Numbered from the stretch's first letter, positions 1 through 7,767 are shown. The stretch is 64,000 bases of DNA from Rurimicrobium sp040387755 (GCA_040387755.1 JAZKDB010000003.1:62001-126000), one strand, 5' to 3'. Notes: a model not told the origin generated them from the letters alone. Translations and numbers: made by a program.

Positions 1-686
1 AGTATAATCGTACTATGATTACATACGAAGACAGTGATATTGTCTATTGGTATCTTCCTGTTTTGAAGGGTTTTACGGTATTGTATGATTTTAATAAAAA
101 AGTGGGAGAATCTTGGAATATTGAAGGGTTAGAAGCGGCAATTGATACTACTAAATGTTCCATTAAAATGACCGTTACAAAAGTAGGGGTAGATACAATC
201 AATGGAATTCCACTAAAAACAATGCTGGCCGAAAGTTATCCTGTGGCATATTCTTTTGGTGGCAAAATAATACAATACATAGGTAACCTTAGCAACATCA
301 GACCTAATCCATGTTTTGTTTGTAAACCAATATCTGAAAATTTTGACATTTACGGACTAAGGTGTTTTGAGAGTGATTCTGTAGGTTTTCATGATTTTAA
401 AATAGTGCCCGATTGTTATTATGCTACAACCAAAATTAATGAATTAAAGAATGATGATATAGTTTCATTTACTCCAAACCCATTTGCAGATGTGTTGAGC
501 ATTAAGAGCATGAGGCAGGTCACTGTTTCTGTTTTCAATCTTGTAGGGCAAACTGTTTTTCGTAAAACGATACAGGATGGCTCACCAATCCAAATAAATA
601 CCGCTAACTGGCTTTCTGGTATTTACTGGTATAGAATTGATTTCCAAAATCAGGATATTTCTTATGGAAAACTCATCAAACATTAA
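1..686 (+). CDS. 3' part of a secreted protein with a T9SS type A C-terminal sorting domain
   Basis: The reading frame is open to the left edge of the window, so the gene most likely starts outside it; the first ATG (position 15) need not be the start. The last ~75 residues have the layout of a Bacteroidota type A sorting domain: a proline-asparagine-proline motif (FTPNPFADVL), a beta strand VTVSVFNLVGQTV, a LSGIYWYRI strand and a short basic end (GKLIKH). Such domains target proteins through the type IX secretion system and are removed by the PorU sortase, which is encoded further along this window. The preceding ~150 residues contain two cysteines in CFVCKP but no domain I recognise. The function of the mature protein is unknown. 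Confidence 0.8.
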   Translation, partial: YNRTMITYEDSDIVYWYLPVLKGFTVLYDFNKKVGESWNIEGLEAAIDTTKCSIKMTVTKVGVDTINGIPLKTMLAESYPVAYSFGGKIIQYIGNLSNIRPNPCFVCKPISENFDIYGLRCFESDSVGFHDFKIVPDCYYATTKINELKNDDIVSFTPNPFADVLSIKSMRQVTVSVFNLVGQTVFRKTIQDGSPIQINTANWLSGIYWYRIDFQNQDISYGKLIKH

Positions 687-893
687 GCCCTGCAATTCGT
701 TGTAGTGGATGCCGAATATTTTGGTAAGAGGAGGAATGACGACGAAGCCAATATAAAATTAAATCTCCACGTTGCGCTACCTGCATCTTCGAAATTAATG
801 ATACAGCTTTACAAAACTGTATCGTAATCTACTTACCCCAACACATATCTCGAAATATTTATTGGAAAAAGACAGGATAACCTGCAAAAATTT

Positions 894-901
894 TATATTT
901 G
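894..901 (+). promoter_or_regulatory. Putative -7 box for the TIR gene
   Basis: TATATTTG fits the Bacteroidota -7 consensus TAnnTTTG and lies 22 bases before the start codon. No TTG at the usual -33 spacing was found. Confidence 0.4.
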
Positions 902-923
902 ATGAAATAAAGGACAATATAAA

Positions 924-1946
924 ATGGCTGCCAATATCAGGAAAAATATATTCATCAGTTATCGGGTAAAGGATACCCAGCTGGCAACAGGAAGATTGGT
1001 TGATGCCCTGAAACAGCATATCCACGAAAATCAGATTTTCATGGATATTGACAAGATAGACCCGGGCCTGGACTTTACTCAGGTTATATCCAAATACCTC
1101 AATTCATCAGAAGTAATGCTGGCCATTATTGGCCCCGATTGGATGGCCTATAATCCCGATAAAGGCACTTACAGGATAAATGATAACAATGATTGGGTGC
1201 GGAAAGAAATTGCCTCGGCTCTGCAAAGGAATATCAGGGTCATCCCTGTTTTGCTGGACGGTGGCACTATGCCCGAAGAAGACCAGTTGCCGGATGATTT
1301 AAAACCATTGTTGCTTCGTCAGTCTTACGAAATCAGTAACAAAAGATGGAAATACGATTGCGATCAGCTGATAGAAGTGTTGAGGAGAACCATGGGCGAC
1401 ACAGAGCCAAAAGTGCCTCAAAACAAAGAGCTTCAGACCGAGAAGCCTGCAGGCAATAAAAACAAAACTATATGGATGATTGCTGCTGCGGTTCTCTTCC
1501 TGATTATTGTCTTTCAGCTGGCCAAGAACTCTTCGGCAGATGAGCCGCAAAAACCTTTGCCCACTTATGACACAGCAATTCCTAAAACGGAGCCTCAGGT
1601 AGAGGCAGAGCCTGTAGCCATGCCTGTCACTGAAACGGTAGCCATTAAAAACATTGCGGGTAAATGGTATGACCCCAATGGTAAAGGGACTTTTTACATC
1701 ACACAAGACGAGGGGAACCTGATGATAAAAGCCTATGGTGTGAGCGGACAACAAACAGGCATGGGTTCGGGCTATATCAAAGGGGATAATGTGACCATGC
1801 AAATCACGATAACGGCCGATGATTTAGTGATTCCTTCCGAGTTCAACCTTCGTTTGTCAACACAGGAAACCGAATTGAATGGCAGTTTGAAAATTGAACA
1901 AAATGGCGCAGCCTATACCGAAAAGGTGCATCTGGAGCGGCAGTAA
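924..1946 (+). CDS. Membrane-anchored TIR-domain protein
   Basis: Residues ~6-120 form a bacterial TIR domain: strand KNIFISYRVKD at the start, the DIDKIDPGLDF loop, the strand VMLAIIGPDW, and DWVRKEI, whose Glu95 occupies the place of the catalytic glutamate of NADase TIR proteins. A linker follows, then one transmembrane segment at about 182-200 (IWMIAAAVLFLIIVFQL), a proline/glutamate-rich stretch and a beta-rich C-terminal domain (~243-340) that would lie across the membrane from the TIR. Bacterial TIR domains can cleave NAD or make signalling nucleotides, often in anti-phage defence. No effector or partner gene is adjacent, so a defence role is not shown. It stands alone and ends at a good terminator. 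The C-terminal domain is not recognised. Confidence 0.85.
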   Translation: MAANIRKNIFISYRVKDTQLATGRLVDALKQHIHENQIFMDIDKIDPGLDFTQVISKYLNSSEVMLAIIGPDWMAYNPDKGTYRINDNNDWVRKEIASALQRNIRVIPVLLDGGTMPEEDQLPDDLKPLLLRQSYEISNKRWKYDCDQLIEVLRRTMGDTEPKVPQNKELQTEKPAGNKNKTIWMIAAAVLFLIIVFQLAKNSSADEPQKPLPTYDTAIPKTEPQVEAEPVAMPVTETVAIKNIAGKWYDPNGKGTFYITQDEGNLMIKAYGVSGQQTGMGSGYIKGDNVTMQITITADDLVIPSEFNLRLSTQETELNGSLKIEQNGAAYTEKVHLERQ

Positions 1947-1965
1947 TAATCACGGATAAAAAATA

Positions 1966-2000
1966 TAAAGCCCTGCAAATATTATTGCAGGGGCTTTTAA
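1966..2000 (+). terminator. Terminator of the TIR gene
   Basis: A GC-rich hairpin (AAAGCC-CTGCAA paired with TTGCAG-GGGCTTTT, A/T loop) sits 20 bases after the TIR stop and is followed by Ts and As. Confidence 0.75.
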
Positions 2001-2137
2001 AAATCATACAAGTGTTGCTGTTTATTTGATTTCTATTTTTTATGTACAGCAGAAATACTTAGAGTATTACCCTCAAGCTGAAGATTAAAGTTTTCTTCTT
2101 TTATAGGTACAAAAGAAGGACTGGACGATTTGATTAT

Positions 2138-2371
2138 CTAGAAAATACGCATGTCTTTGAAAAAATCATCTTTATAAGAAGAGCCGATAGGCAACTCTTG
2201 TTTGTTGCTCAATACCACTAATTGGTTATCGATTTCAACAATAAAATTTTTATTGACCAGATAAGATTTATGAATTCTCTGAATAGGCGGAAATGCTTTT
2301 AATTGCATTTCAAGATCCCACACGGTGCATCTTATATAGATTCCGTAGGGACCACCCCGGCCTTCGGCCAC
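2138..2371 (-). pseudogene. Truncated LytTR-type regulator (C-terminal DNA-binding part only)
   Basis: The last ~65 residues match the C-terminal half of a LytTR DNA-binding domain: a leading basic strand (YIRCTVWDLEMQL), the hallmark RIHKSYLVN followed by I, then VVLSNKQELPIGSSYKDDFF. LytTR regulators normally carry a receiver domain and the first LytTR strands in front of this. Both are absent, and the upstream sequence runs straight into the palindromic element at 2350-2391, so the first few codons (MAEGRGGPYG) come from the repeat. The C-terminus and stop look intact. The best reading is a 5'-truncated, probably non-functional remnant; a short expressed fragment cannot be excluded. Confidence 0.7.
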
Positions 2372-2391
2372 CCCTCCGGAGGAGGGGAATT
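2350..2391. repeat. REP-like GC-rich double palindrome
   Basis: Two adjacent hairpins lie in otherwise AT-rich DNA: GGCC-TTC-GGCC at 2359-2369 and CCCCTCC-GGA-GGAGGGG at 2371-2387. Elements of this look (ACCACCCCGnCCTTCGGnC followed by a CCCCTCC palindrome) recur between genes in many Bacteroidota. Here it marks the break point of the LytTR remnant. Confidence 0.6.
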
Positions 2392-2525
2392 CGTGTGTGA
2401 ATTATTGAAATAGTGTACCAAAAATAAGCTGACTAAATAAGATAGGCCTGCGTTCTCGCATTCCTTGTAATGTAAGTGTGCCTATTAGGTGTGGTGTTAT
2501 TATGACGAAATGCAAGCGTTGGTCC

Positions 2526-2545
2526 CCTTCTCCTATTGGAGAAGG
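2526..2545. repeat. Short REP-like palindrome
   Basis: A perfect 8-base inverted repeat, CCTTCTCC-TATT-GGAGAAGG. It is not followed by a T run and is not next to a gene end, so it is more likely a dispersed palindrome than a terminator. Confidence 0.45.
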
Positions 2546-2650
2546 ACAGAGAATGAGCCTACACGCAAAGCAAGCCTAAAGAAAAGAAAACAGCTGACGG
2601 TGCGACGCCTGAATAGTTGAGGAAAAAAGAAAAGTCGACCTCATAAAAAT

Positions 2651-2685
2651 AAAACCGCCACAAACTTGCGTTTGCGGCGGTTTTT
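2651..2685 (-). terminator. Terminator of the groS-groL operon
   Basis: Read on the minus strand, AAAAACCGCCGCAAAC and its complement (one mismatch) flank a four-base loop and run into a T-rich tract, about 30 bases after the groL stop. Confidence 0.75.
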
Positions 2686-2713
2686 GTATTTAATTATTGA
2701 ACGATGAAACAGA

Positions 2714-4348
2714 TTAATATCCCATATCCATTCCGCCCGGCATACCAGCTGGTGCACCTGCGGTTTTTGGTTCTGGTTTGTCGGCAATTACACACTCAGT
2801 AGTGAGCAACATGCCGGCAATAGAAGCTGCGTTTTCCAAAGCTACGCGGCTTACTTTAGTTGGGTCTATTACTCCGGCAGCCAACATTTTTTCGTACACT
2901 TCTGTACGGGCGTTGAAACCGAAATCATCTTTACCTTCTTTTACTTTTTGTACCACGATGCTACCTTCGATACCAGCGTTGGCAACGATTTGGCGTAATG
3001 GCTCTTCAAGGGCACGACGAACGATAGCGATACCTGTTGCTTCGTCTCCGTTGCTGCCTTTCATTTTGCTGATGCTTTCGATAGCACGGATGAAAGCGAT
3101 ACCACCACCCGCTACGATACCTTCTTCTACCGCTGCGCGTGTAGCATGAAGAGCGTCGTCAACGCGGTCTTTTTTCTCTTTCATTTCCATTTCTGTTGCA
3201 GCACCTACATAAAGTACAGCTACACCACCAGCCAATTTAGCCAGACGCTCCTGCAATTTCTCGCGGTCGTAGTCAGAAGTAGTGGTTTCGATTTGAGATT
3301 TGATTTGGTTGACACGGGCAACGATATTGGTTTTTTTACCTTTACCACCTACCACAGTTGTGTTGTCTTTGTCAATCGTGATGCTTTCGGCCTGACCAAG
3401 GAATTCCAAAGTAGCAGAGCTCAATTGGATGCCTTGTTCTTCGCTGATAACTGTTCCGCCTGTCAAAGCTGCGATATCTTGCAACATTTCTTTACGACGG
3501 TCGCCAAAGCCAGGAGCTTTTACCGCACCTATTTTCAAAGAACCACGCAATTTATTCACTACCAAAGTAGTCAATGCTTCACCTTCTACATCTTCAGCGA
3601 TAATCAACAAAGGACGACCAGCTTTCATAGTAGCTTCCAGAATAGGAAGAATGTCCTGTAAAGTGCTGATTTTCTTTTCGCAAATCAGGATATAAGGATT
3701 TGAAAACTCGATTTGCATTTTCTCTGTGTTGGTCACAAAGTAAGGGCTCAGATAACCGCGGTCAAATTGCATGCCTTCTACGATATCAACGGTAGTTTCA
3801 GTTCCTTTTGCTTCTTCAACAGTAATTACACCTTCGTTACCCACTTTACCCATTGCCTGAGCAATTAATTTACCGATATTGCTATCGTTGTTGGCAGAGA
3901 TAGTAGCAACCTGTTCAATTTTTTTGTTGTCTTTTCCTACAGTCTGGCTTTGACGGCGAAGATCTTCTACCACAGCAATAACTGCTTTGTCGATACCGCG
4001 TTTCAAATCCATTGGATTAGCACCTGCAGCTACGTTTTTAAGACCTTCAGAAATGATAGACTGAGCCAAAACGGTAGCGGTAGTTGTACCATCACCCGCC
4101 ATATCAGCAGTTTTGGAAGCAACTTCTTTCACCATCTGAGCGCCCATATTTTCGATAGCGTCTTCCAGTTCGATTTCTTTGGCAACACTCACACCATCTT
4201 TAGTGATAGCAGGTGCACCGAATTTTTTCTCGATAACCACATTACGACCTTTAGGACCAAGGGTTACTTTTACCGCATCAGCAAGGATATCAACACCTTT
4301 CTTCATTTTGTTGCGGGCTTCAATATTAAAAAGCAATTGTTTTGCCAT
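2714..4348 (-). CDS. groL: Chaperonin GroEL (Cpn60)
   Basis: This is the 60-kDa ATP-driven chaperonin that forms the double ring and folds cytosolic proteins inside a chamber capped by GroES. The start is set at MAKQLLFN (4348), giving 544 residues, the usual length; a longer frame to 4429 would only add translated repeat DNA. Family landmarks are DAVKVTLGPKGRNVV near the N-terminus, the ATP-binding GDGTTTATVLAQ around residue 85, GGVAVLYVGAATEMEMKE around 405, and the Gly/Met-rich tail ending GGMDMGY. It lies downstream of groS with a ~100-base gap filled by GATTTGAAAATTT repeats and ends at a strong terminator. No CIRCE operator was found. Confidence 0.98.
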   Translation of the reverse strand: MAKQLLFNIEARNKMKKGVDILADAVKVTLGPKGRNVVIEKKFGAPAITKDGVSVAKEIELEDAIENMGAQMVKEVASKTADMAGDGTTTATVLAQSIISEGLKNVAAGANPMDLKRGIDKAVIAVVEDLRRQSQTVGKDNKKIEQVATISANNDSNIGKLIAQAMGKVGNEGVITVEEAKGTETTVDIVEGMQFDRGYLSPYFVTNTEKMQIEFSNPYILICEKKISTLQDILPILEATMKAGRPLLIIAEDVEGEALTTLVVNKLRGSLKIGAVKAPGFGDRRKEMLQDIAALTGGTVISEEQGIQLSSATLEFLGQAESITIDKDNTTVVGGKGKKTNIVARVNQIKSQIETTTSDYDREKLQERLAKLAGGVAVLYVGAATEMEMKEKKDRVDDALHATRAAVEEGIVAGGGIAFIRAIESISKMKGSNGDEATGIAIVRRALEEPLRQIVANAGIEGSIVVQKVKEGKDDFGFNARTEVYEKMLAAGVIDPTKVSRVALENAASIAGMLLTTECVIADKPEPKTAGAPAGMPGGMDMGY

Positions 4349-4349
4349 A

Positions 4350-4415
4350 ATTATTTGATTTGAAAATTTTAAAAATGATTTGAAAATTTGAAAATTGGTT
4401 GATTTGAAGATTTGT
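4350..4415 (-). repeat. GATTTGAAAATTT repeats in the groS-groL intercistronic gap
   Basis: At least three imperfect direct copies of a GATTTGAAAATTT(GAA) unit occupy the gap between groS and groL. The same unit occurs between atpD and atpC near 38.7 kb. Read from the minus strand, both copies could be translated in the same frame (QIFKSF), so they extend the downstream genes' reading frames artificially. Confidence 0.7.
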
Positions 4416-4456
4416 GCCTCATTAACCAATTAACTTATTTGCCTGATTACCTAATA

Positions 4457-4753
4457 TTAGATGATTGCAAGAATGTCGCTTTCACGCATAATCAGGTAGT
4501 CTACGCCTTCAAGGCTGATTTCTGTACCGGCATATTTGCCATACAATACTACATCGCCAACGGCTACAGTCATTGGTTCATCTTTTTTACCGGTTCCTGC
4601 GGCGATAACAATACCGCGTTGTGGTTTTTCTTTTGCAGTATCAGGTATGATAATGCCACCGGCAGTTTTTTGTTCTGCGGCGTCAGCTTTTACGATTACT
4701 CTGTCGTGTAGCGGAGTAATGCTAACGGAAGGAGTGCTAGTCTTTTTTGCCAT
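4457..4753 (-). CDS. groS: Co-chaperonin GroES (Cpn10)
   Basis: The 98-residue co-chaperonin caps the GroEL ring as a heptamer. It shows the family pattern: ITPLHDRVIVKADAAEQKT at the start, the mobile loop KTAGGIIIPDTAKEKPQ, GIVIAAGTGKK, VGDVVLYGKYAGTEI, and the end DYLIMRESDILAII. It is the first gene of the groS-groL operon. The ~210 bases upstream to the divergent peroxiredoxin gene must hold its promoter, but I found no exact TAnnTTTG box on the minus strand there. A heat-shock operator was not seen. Confidence 0.97.
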   Translation of the reverse strand: MAKKTSTPSVSITPLHDRVIVKADAAEQKTAGGIIIPDTAKEKPQRGIVIAAGTGKKDEPMTVAVGDVVLYGKYAGTEISLEGVDYLIMRESDILAII

Positions 4754-4940
4754 AGTTAATTGTATTTTTTATTAAAAGCTTGTTTTTGAGATGTACTAGT
4801 GGAGTAGCATATTTTGTGCCAAATCTTGTGAGTAGGACATTTTAGCAGTAATGCTACAAAGTATGGCAGCTATAGATTTGTACTATAGCGCCATTTTTTC
4901 ATACTCTATTTGTTAACAGGGCAATTTTGTCAGCATTGGC

Positions 4941-4948
4941 TACATTTG
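4941..4948 (+). promoter_or_regulatory. Putative -7 box for the peroxiredoxin gene
   Basis: TACATTTG fits TAnnTTTG and lies 19 bases before the ATG at 4968. Confidence 0.4.
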
Positions 4949-4967
4949 TCGCTAAATCAACATAATT

Positions 4968-5438
4968 ATGGCTATAGCAGTAGGGCAACATGCCCCCGAT
5001 TTTACACTCTTTGATACGGAAAAGAAAGAAGTAAGCTTGAGTGCACTTCGTAATAAGAATGTCGTGTTGGTATTTTTCCCATTGGCTTTCACCAGTGTTT
5101 GTACGGCAGAACTATGTTCGCTTCGTGATAATATCAGTACTTATGTGGCGCTGAATGCAGAGGTGCTGGGTGTTTCGGTAGATTCATTATTCAGTCTGGG
5201 TAAATTTAAAGCAGAGCAGAATGTTAATTTCCCTTTGTTGAGCGATTTTAATAAAGATGTTTCTACAGCCTATGATACCATTTATGAAAGTTTCGCTTTT
5301 GGCATGAAGGGTGTTTCTAAACGTTCTGCATTTGTGATTGATAAAGAAGGTATTGTGCGTTATGCCGAAGTATTGGAAGATGCAGGTAAGGTTCCGGATT
5401 TTGACGCTATTCAGGCCGTATTGAATACACTTTCTTAA
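4968..5438 (+). CDS. Peroxiredoxin (AhpC/TSA family, AhpE/BCP-like)
   Basis: A 156-residue thioredoxin-fold peroxidase that reduces hydrogen peroxide and organic peroxides in the cytosol. The peroxidatic motif is PLAFTSVC, with Cys45 as the likely attacking cysteine and the preceding Pro38/Thr42 completing the active site. Cys50 (ELC) is a possible resolving residue, as in atypical 2-Cys enzymes; AhpE-type enzymes work with one. Further landmarks are VGQHAPDFTLFD at the N-terminus and SKRSAFVIDKEGIVRY. No signal peptide. It is a single gene, divergent from groS. The exact subfamily and reductant cannot be told from sequence alone. Confidence 0.92.
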   Translation: MAIAVGQHAPDFTLFDTEKKEVSLSALRNKNVVLVFFPLAFTSVCTAELCSLRDNISTYVALNAEVLGVSVDSLFSLGKFKAEQNVNFPLLSDFNKDVSTAYDTIYESFAFGMKGVSKRSAFVIDKEGIVRYAEVLEDAGKVPDFDAIQAVLNTLS

Positions 5439-5510
5439 TGATTTGGAAACCAAAGTCAATGTTTTTCCGTAAATCTTCGGTATAACATAATTTCAATTTG
5501 ATAATTCGAT

Positions 5511-5518
5511 TACATTTG
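5511..5518 (+). promoter_or_regulatory. Putative -7 box for the ECF sigma/anti-sigma operon
   Basis: TACATTTG fits TAnnTTTG and lies 34 bases before the proposed TTG start at 5553. Confidence 0.4.
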
Positions 5519-5552
5519 AATTCTTACAGACGATAAAAAGCGAATTGATTTT

Positions 5553-6098
5553 TTGAACACTAGTATAACTCTTAACGAAACAGAGCTCATTGCCATGCTG
5601 CAAAGCAAGGATGAGAAAGCGTTTAATTATCTCTACGATAATTATTCGGGAGCTTTGTATGGAGTTATACTGAAGGTTTTGAATCAGGAAGAAATAGCCA
5701 ATGACTTACTGCAGGAAGTGTTTGTGAAAATCTGGAAAAATATTGACCAGTATGATAGTAGTAAAGGCCGCCTGTATACCTGGATGCTGAATATCGCCAG
5801 AAATCAGGCAATAGACACGCTTCGTTCCAAACGTTTTCAGCAAGACCAAAAAACCACTGATATTGACAATAACGTATATCTCAACGATAATACAAGAAGT
5901 AGCACGAATAATACAGATATTCTGGGACTCAAGAAGTCGGTAATGAATTTGAAACCCGAATTTAGAATTTTAGTTGATCTGGCCTATTTTCAGGGATTTA
6001 CTCAGGAAGAAATTTCAAAGACTTTGAATATACCTTTGGGGACTGTAAAGACACGACTGAGAAACGCTATTCTTGAATTAAAAACGGTTTTTACATAA
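5553..6098 (+). CDS. ECF-type RNA polymerase sigma factor
   Basis: A 181-residue group 4 sigma factor. Region 2 spans ~25-90 (AFNYLYDNYSGALYGV, then DLLQEVFVKIWKN and GRLYTWMLNIARNQAID, binding core polymerase and the -10 box). A variable linker follows, and region 4 (~125-180) has the helix-turn-helix FTQEEISKTLNIPLGTVKTR. The proposed start is TTG, which gives a normal N-terminus; the first in-frame ATG would remove residues up to the region 2 edge. The next gene is an RskA-like anti-sigma factor 13 bases downstream, so this factor is probably held inactive at the membrane until a signal releases it. Target genes are unknown. Confidence 0.93.
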   Translation: MNTSITLNETELIAMLQSKDEKAFNYLYDNYSGALYGVILKVLNQEEIANDLLQEVFVKIWKNIDQYDSSKGRLYTWMLNIARNQAIDTLRSKRFQQDQKTTDIDNNVYLNDNTRSSTNNTDILGLKKSVMNLKPEFRILVDLAYFQGFTQEEISKTLNIPLGTVKTRLRNAILELKTVFT

Positions 6099-6111
6099 AG
6101 TAGCAGCAAAA

Positions 6112-6936
6112 GTGGACATAAAAGAATACATATCTAGTGGCGTAATTGAGGCATATGTTTTAGGCATTGCCACAGACGACGAGGTACGCGAAATCGAGCA
6201 ATTGAAAACGCAGTATCCCGAGCTACTTATTGCTATTCAGGAGCAGGAAGAACTCTTGGGTCAATATGCCCTTGCTCATTCTGTTGCTCCTCCTCCTCAG
6301 CTCAAACAGAACATCTGGCAGGCCATACAAGAAGACCCTTCAATAAATACCGAATCTATTAAAGAGACAAAAAAGATTCCTTTAAATATTAGCGCTGCTT
6401 CAGACAGAGGTTGGAGACAATACGCCATGGCTGCTTCTGTAGCTTTGCTGGTGGCCAGTGCAGCAGGAAATGTGTGGATGATGAGCCAAAATAAAAGGAT
6501 GGGAAATGATATCGCCAGCATGAGTAGCGAAATGCAACATTTATCATTAGAAGTACAACAAGCGACATCGTCTGCAGAAAAAGCAAACGAGGCATTGGCT
6601 GTACTTTCTTTACCTGCCCTCAAAAAAATTAATCTTGCCGGAGTCGGCAGTCATGCACAACATTCCGGAATGTTATATTGGGACGGAGCTACAGGAGATG
6701 TTTTTCTGGACCTGAACAGTATGCCAGCCGCTCCCGAAGGGAAACAATATCAATTGTGGGCCATTGTAGATGGCAAGCCTGTAGATGCAGGAATGTATGT
6801 TGCCAATAGTGGTGCGCTGATGGAAAAAATGAAGACAATTCCCAAGGCGGAAATGTTTGCCATTACTATCGAAAAAATGGGTGGAAGCCCTACGCCTACG
6901 CTTGACCAAATGGTAGTGGCAGGAAAAACAATTTAG
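6112..6936 (+). CDS. RskA-like transmembrane anti-sigma factor
   Basis: A 274-residue single-pass membrane protein starting at GTG. The N-terminal ~90 residues (VIEAYVLGIATDDEVREIEQ onward) form the sigma-binding helices without zinc ligands. A transmembrane segment lies at about 103-123, a short coiled coil at ~125-165, and the C-terminal ~180-274 carries the RskA domain with its typical strands YWDGATGDVFLDL, KQYQLWAIVDGKPVDAG and FAITIEKMGGSPTP. In the family the outer domain senses envelope conditions and proteolysis releases the sigma factor. It follows the ECF gene by 13 bases and is followed by a terminator, then a fasciclin gene, a grouping that suggests an envelope stress or adhesion circuit. 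Confidence 0.92.
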   Translation: MDIKEYISSGVIEAYVLGIATDDEVREIEQLKTQYPELLIAIQEQEELLGQYALAHSVAPPPQLKQNIWQAIQEDPSINTESIKETKKIPLNISAASDRGWRQYAMAASVALLVASAAGNVWMMSQNKRMGNDIASMSSEMQHLSLEVQQATSSAEKANEALAVLSLPALKKINLAGVGSHAQHSGMLYWDGATGDVFLDLNSMPAAPEGKQYQLWAIVDGKPVDAGMYVANSGALMEKMKTIPKAEMFAITIEKMGGSPTPTLDQMVVAGKTI

Positions 6937-6962
6937 GTCCTTACAAATATTATATTCTTAAT

Positions 6963-6993
6963 AAAGCTGCAACATTATGTTTGCGGCTTTTTT
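6963..6993 (+). terminator. Terminator of the sigma/anti-sigma operon
   Basis: AAAGCTGCAA and TTGCGGCTTT pair around a 7-base loop (one G-T wobble) and are followed by a T tract. Confidence 0.7.
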
Positions 6994-7094
6994 TATGGGA
7001 TTATTTCTTAAAAAAATCCCTCAGAGCAAAAACCAAAAATAAATATCCACCGTAAGTGATTGCATACAAAACAAATTTTCTAAAAGCAATATTT

Positions 7095-7661
7095 ATGAAA
7101 CACACAACAGTAAAAGCTATTGCAATAGCTATCGGATTAATGACGAGCCCTGCAATTGTATCTGAAACCTTTGCGCAGGAGAAAACAGTAATGGTAGGTG
7201 GTGCTCCGATGTACCCTTCCAAAAACATTGTAGAAAATGCAGTCAACTCAAAAGATCATACCACTTTAGTAGCTGCGGTAAAAGCCGCAGGACTTGTGGA
7301 GACTTTACAATCTGCAGGTCCATTCACGGTGTTTGCTCCAGTCAATAAGGCTTTTGACGAATTGCCAAAAGGCACTGTGGAAACTTTGTTGAAGTCTGAA
7401 AACAAAGGCACATTGACTGCGGTGCTTACTTACCATGTGGTTGCCGGTAAATTGGGGAGCAAAGAAATAGCAGAAAAGATAAAAGCCGGTGGTGGTAAAG
7501 CAGTATTAAAAACAGTGCAGGGAGGAGAGCTTACTTTAATGATGAAGGGTAAGGACTTAATGATTATGGACTCAAAAGGAGGCACTGCGAAAGTGACGAT
7601 TAAAGATGTAAATCAAAGCAATGGTGTTATTCACGTTATCAATAAAGTGTTGATGCCCTAG
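7095..7661 (+). CDS. Secreted fasciclin (FAS1) domain protein
   Basis: The ATG at 7095 is chosen because it places a signal peptide (MKHTTVKAIAIAIGLM, cleavage near TFA-QEK, residue 27) at the N-terminus; the longer frame to 7056 does not. The mature part of ~160 residues is one FAS1 domain. The H1 motif is FTVFAPVNKAFDELP, followed by LTYHVVAGKL, and the H2-like end is NGVIHVINKVLMP. FAS1 proteins act in adhesion or matrix contacts; bacterial ones are often co-located with RskA-type anti-sigma factors, as here. A terminator separates it from the anti-sigma gene, so it probably has its own promoter. It shares a terminator with the convergent receptor gene. Confidence 0.92.
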   Translation: MKHTTVKAIAIAIGLMTSPAIVSETFAQEKTVMVGGAPMYPSKNIVENAVNSKDHTTLVAAVKAAGLVETLQSAGPFTVFAPVNKAFDELPKGTVETLLKSENKGTLTAVLTYHVVAGKLGSKEIAEKIKAGGGKAVLKTVQGGELTLMMKGKDLMIMDSKGGTAKVTIKDVNQSNGVIHVINKVLMP

Positions 7662-7715
7662 GCTCTTTTTTCTATATAGTGTTTTAGTTGTTTTATTGGT
7701 TAAATGGTGATTTGC

Positions 7716-7752
7716 AAAAGCCCCGAACGTTTTCTGTGTTCGGGGCTTTTTG
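7716..7752. terminator. Bidirectional terminator between fasciclin and TonB receptor genes
   Basis: AAAAGCCCCGAAC and GTTCGGGGCTTTTT form a strong stem with A and T tracts on both sides, so it can stop transcripts from both convergent genes. Confidence 0.85.
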
Positions 7753-7767
7753 TTTTGCTGTCAATAA

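Larger units (their letters stand above)
2001..2713. other. Gene-poor debris region between the TIR gene and groL
   Basis: About 700 bases without an intact gene. It holds a truncated LytTR domain (2138-2371, minus), a GC-rich double palindrome (2350-2391), a second short palindrome (2526-2545) and the groL terminator (2651-2685). The remainder (2392-2525 and 2546-2640) has no convincing reading frame or RNA. This mix of a gene remnant and palindromes suggests decay or past rearrangement. Confidence 0.6.

Noticed and set aside
800..823. GATACAG/CTGTATC inverted repeat as a terminator of the sorting-domain gene
   Set aside because: Arms are 7 bases with a 10-base loop, over 110 bases after the stop, and no T tract follows.
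4349..4429. 27-residue N-terminal extension of GroEL
   Set aside because: It is translated GATTTGAAAATTT repeat DNA; family members begin at MAKQLLFN.
4725..4745. GAGTGCTAG near the groS start as a CIRCE heat-shock operator
   Set aside because: It lies inside the groS coding region and only one half-site is present; the required inverted TTAGCACTC at 9 bases is missing.
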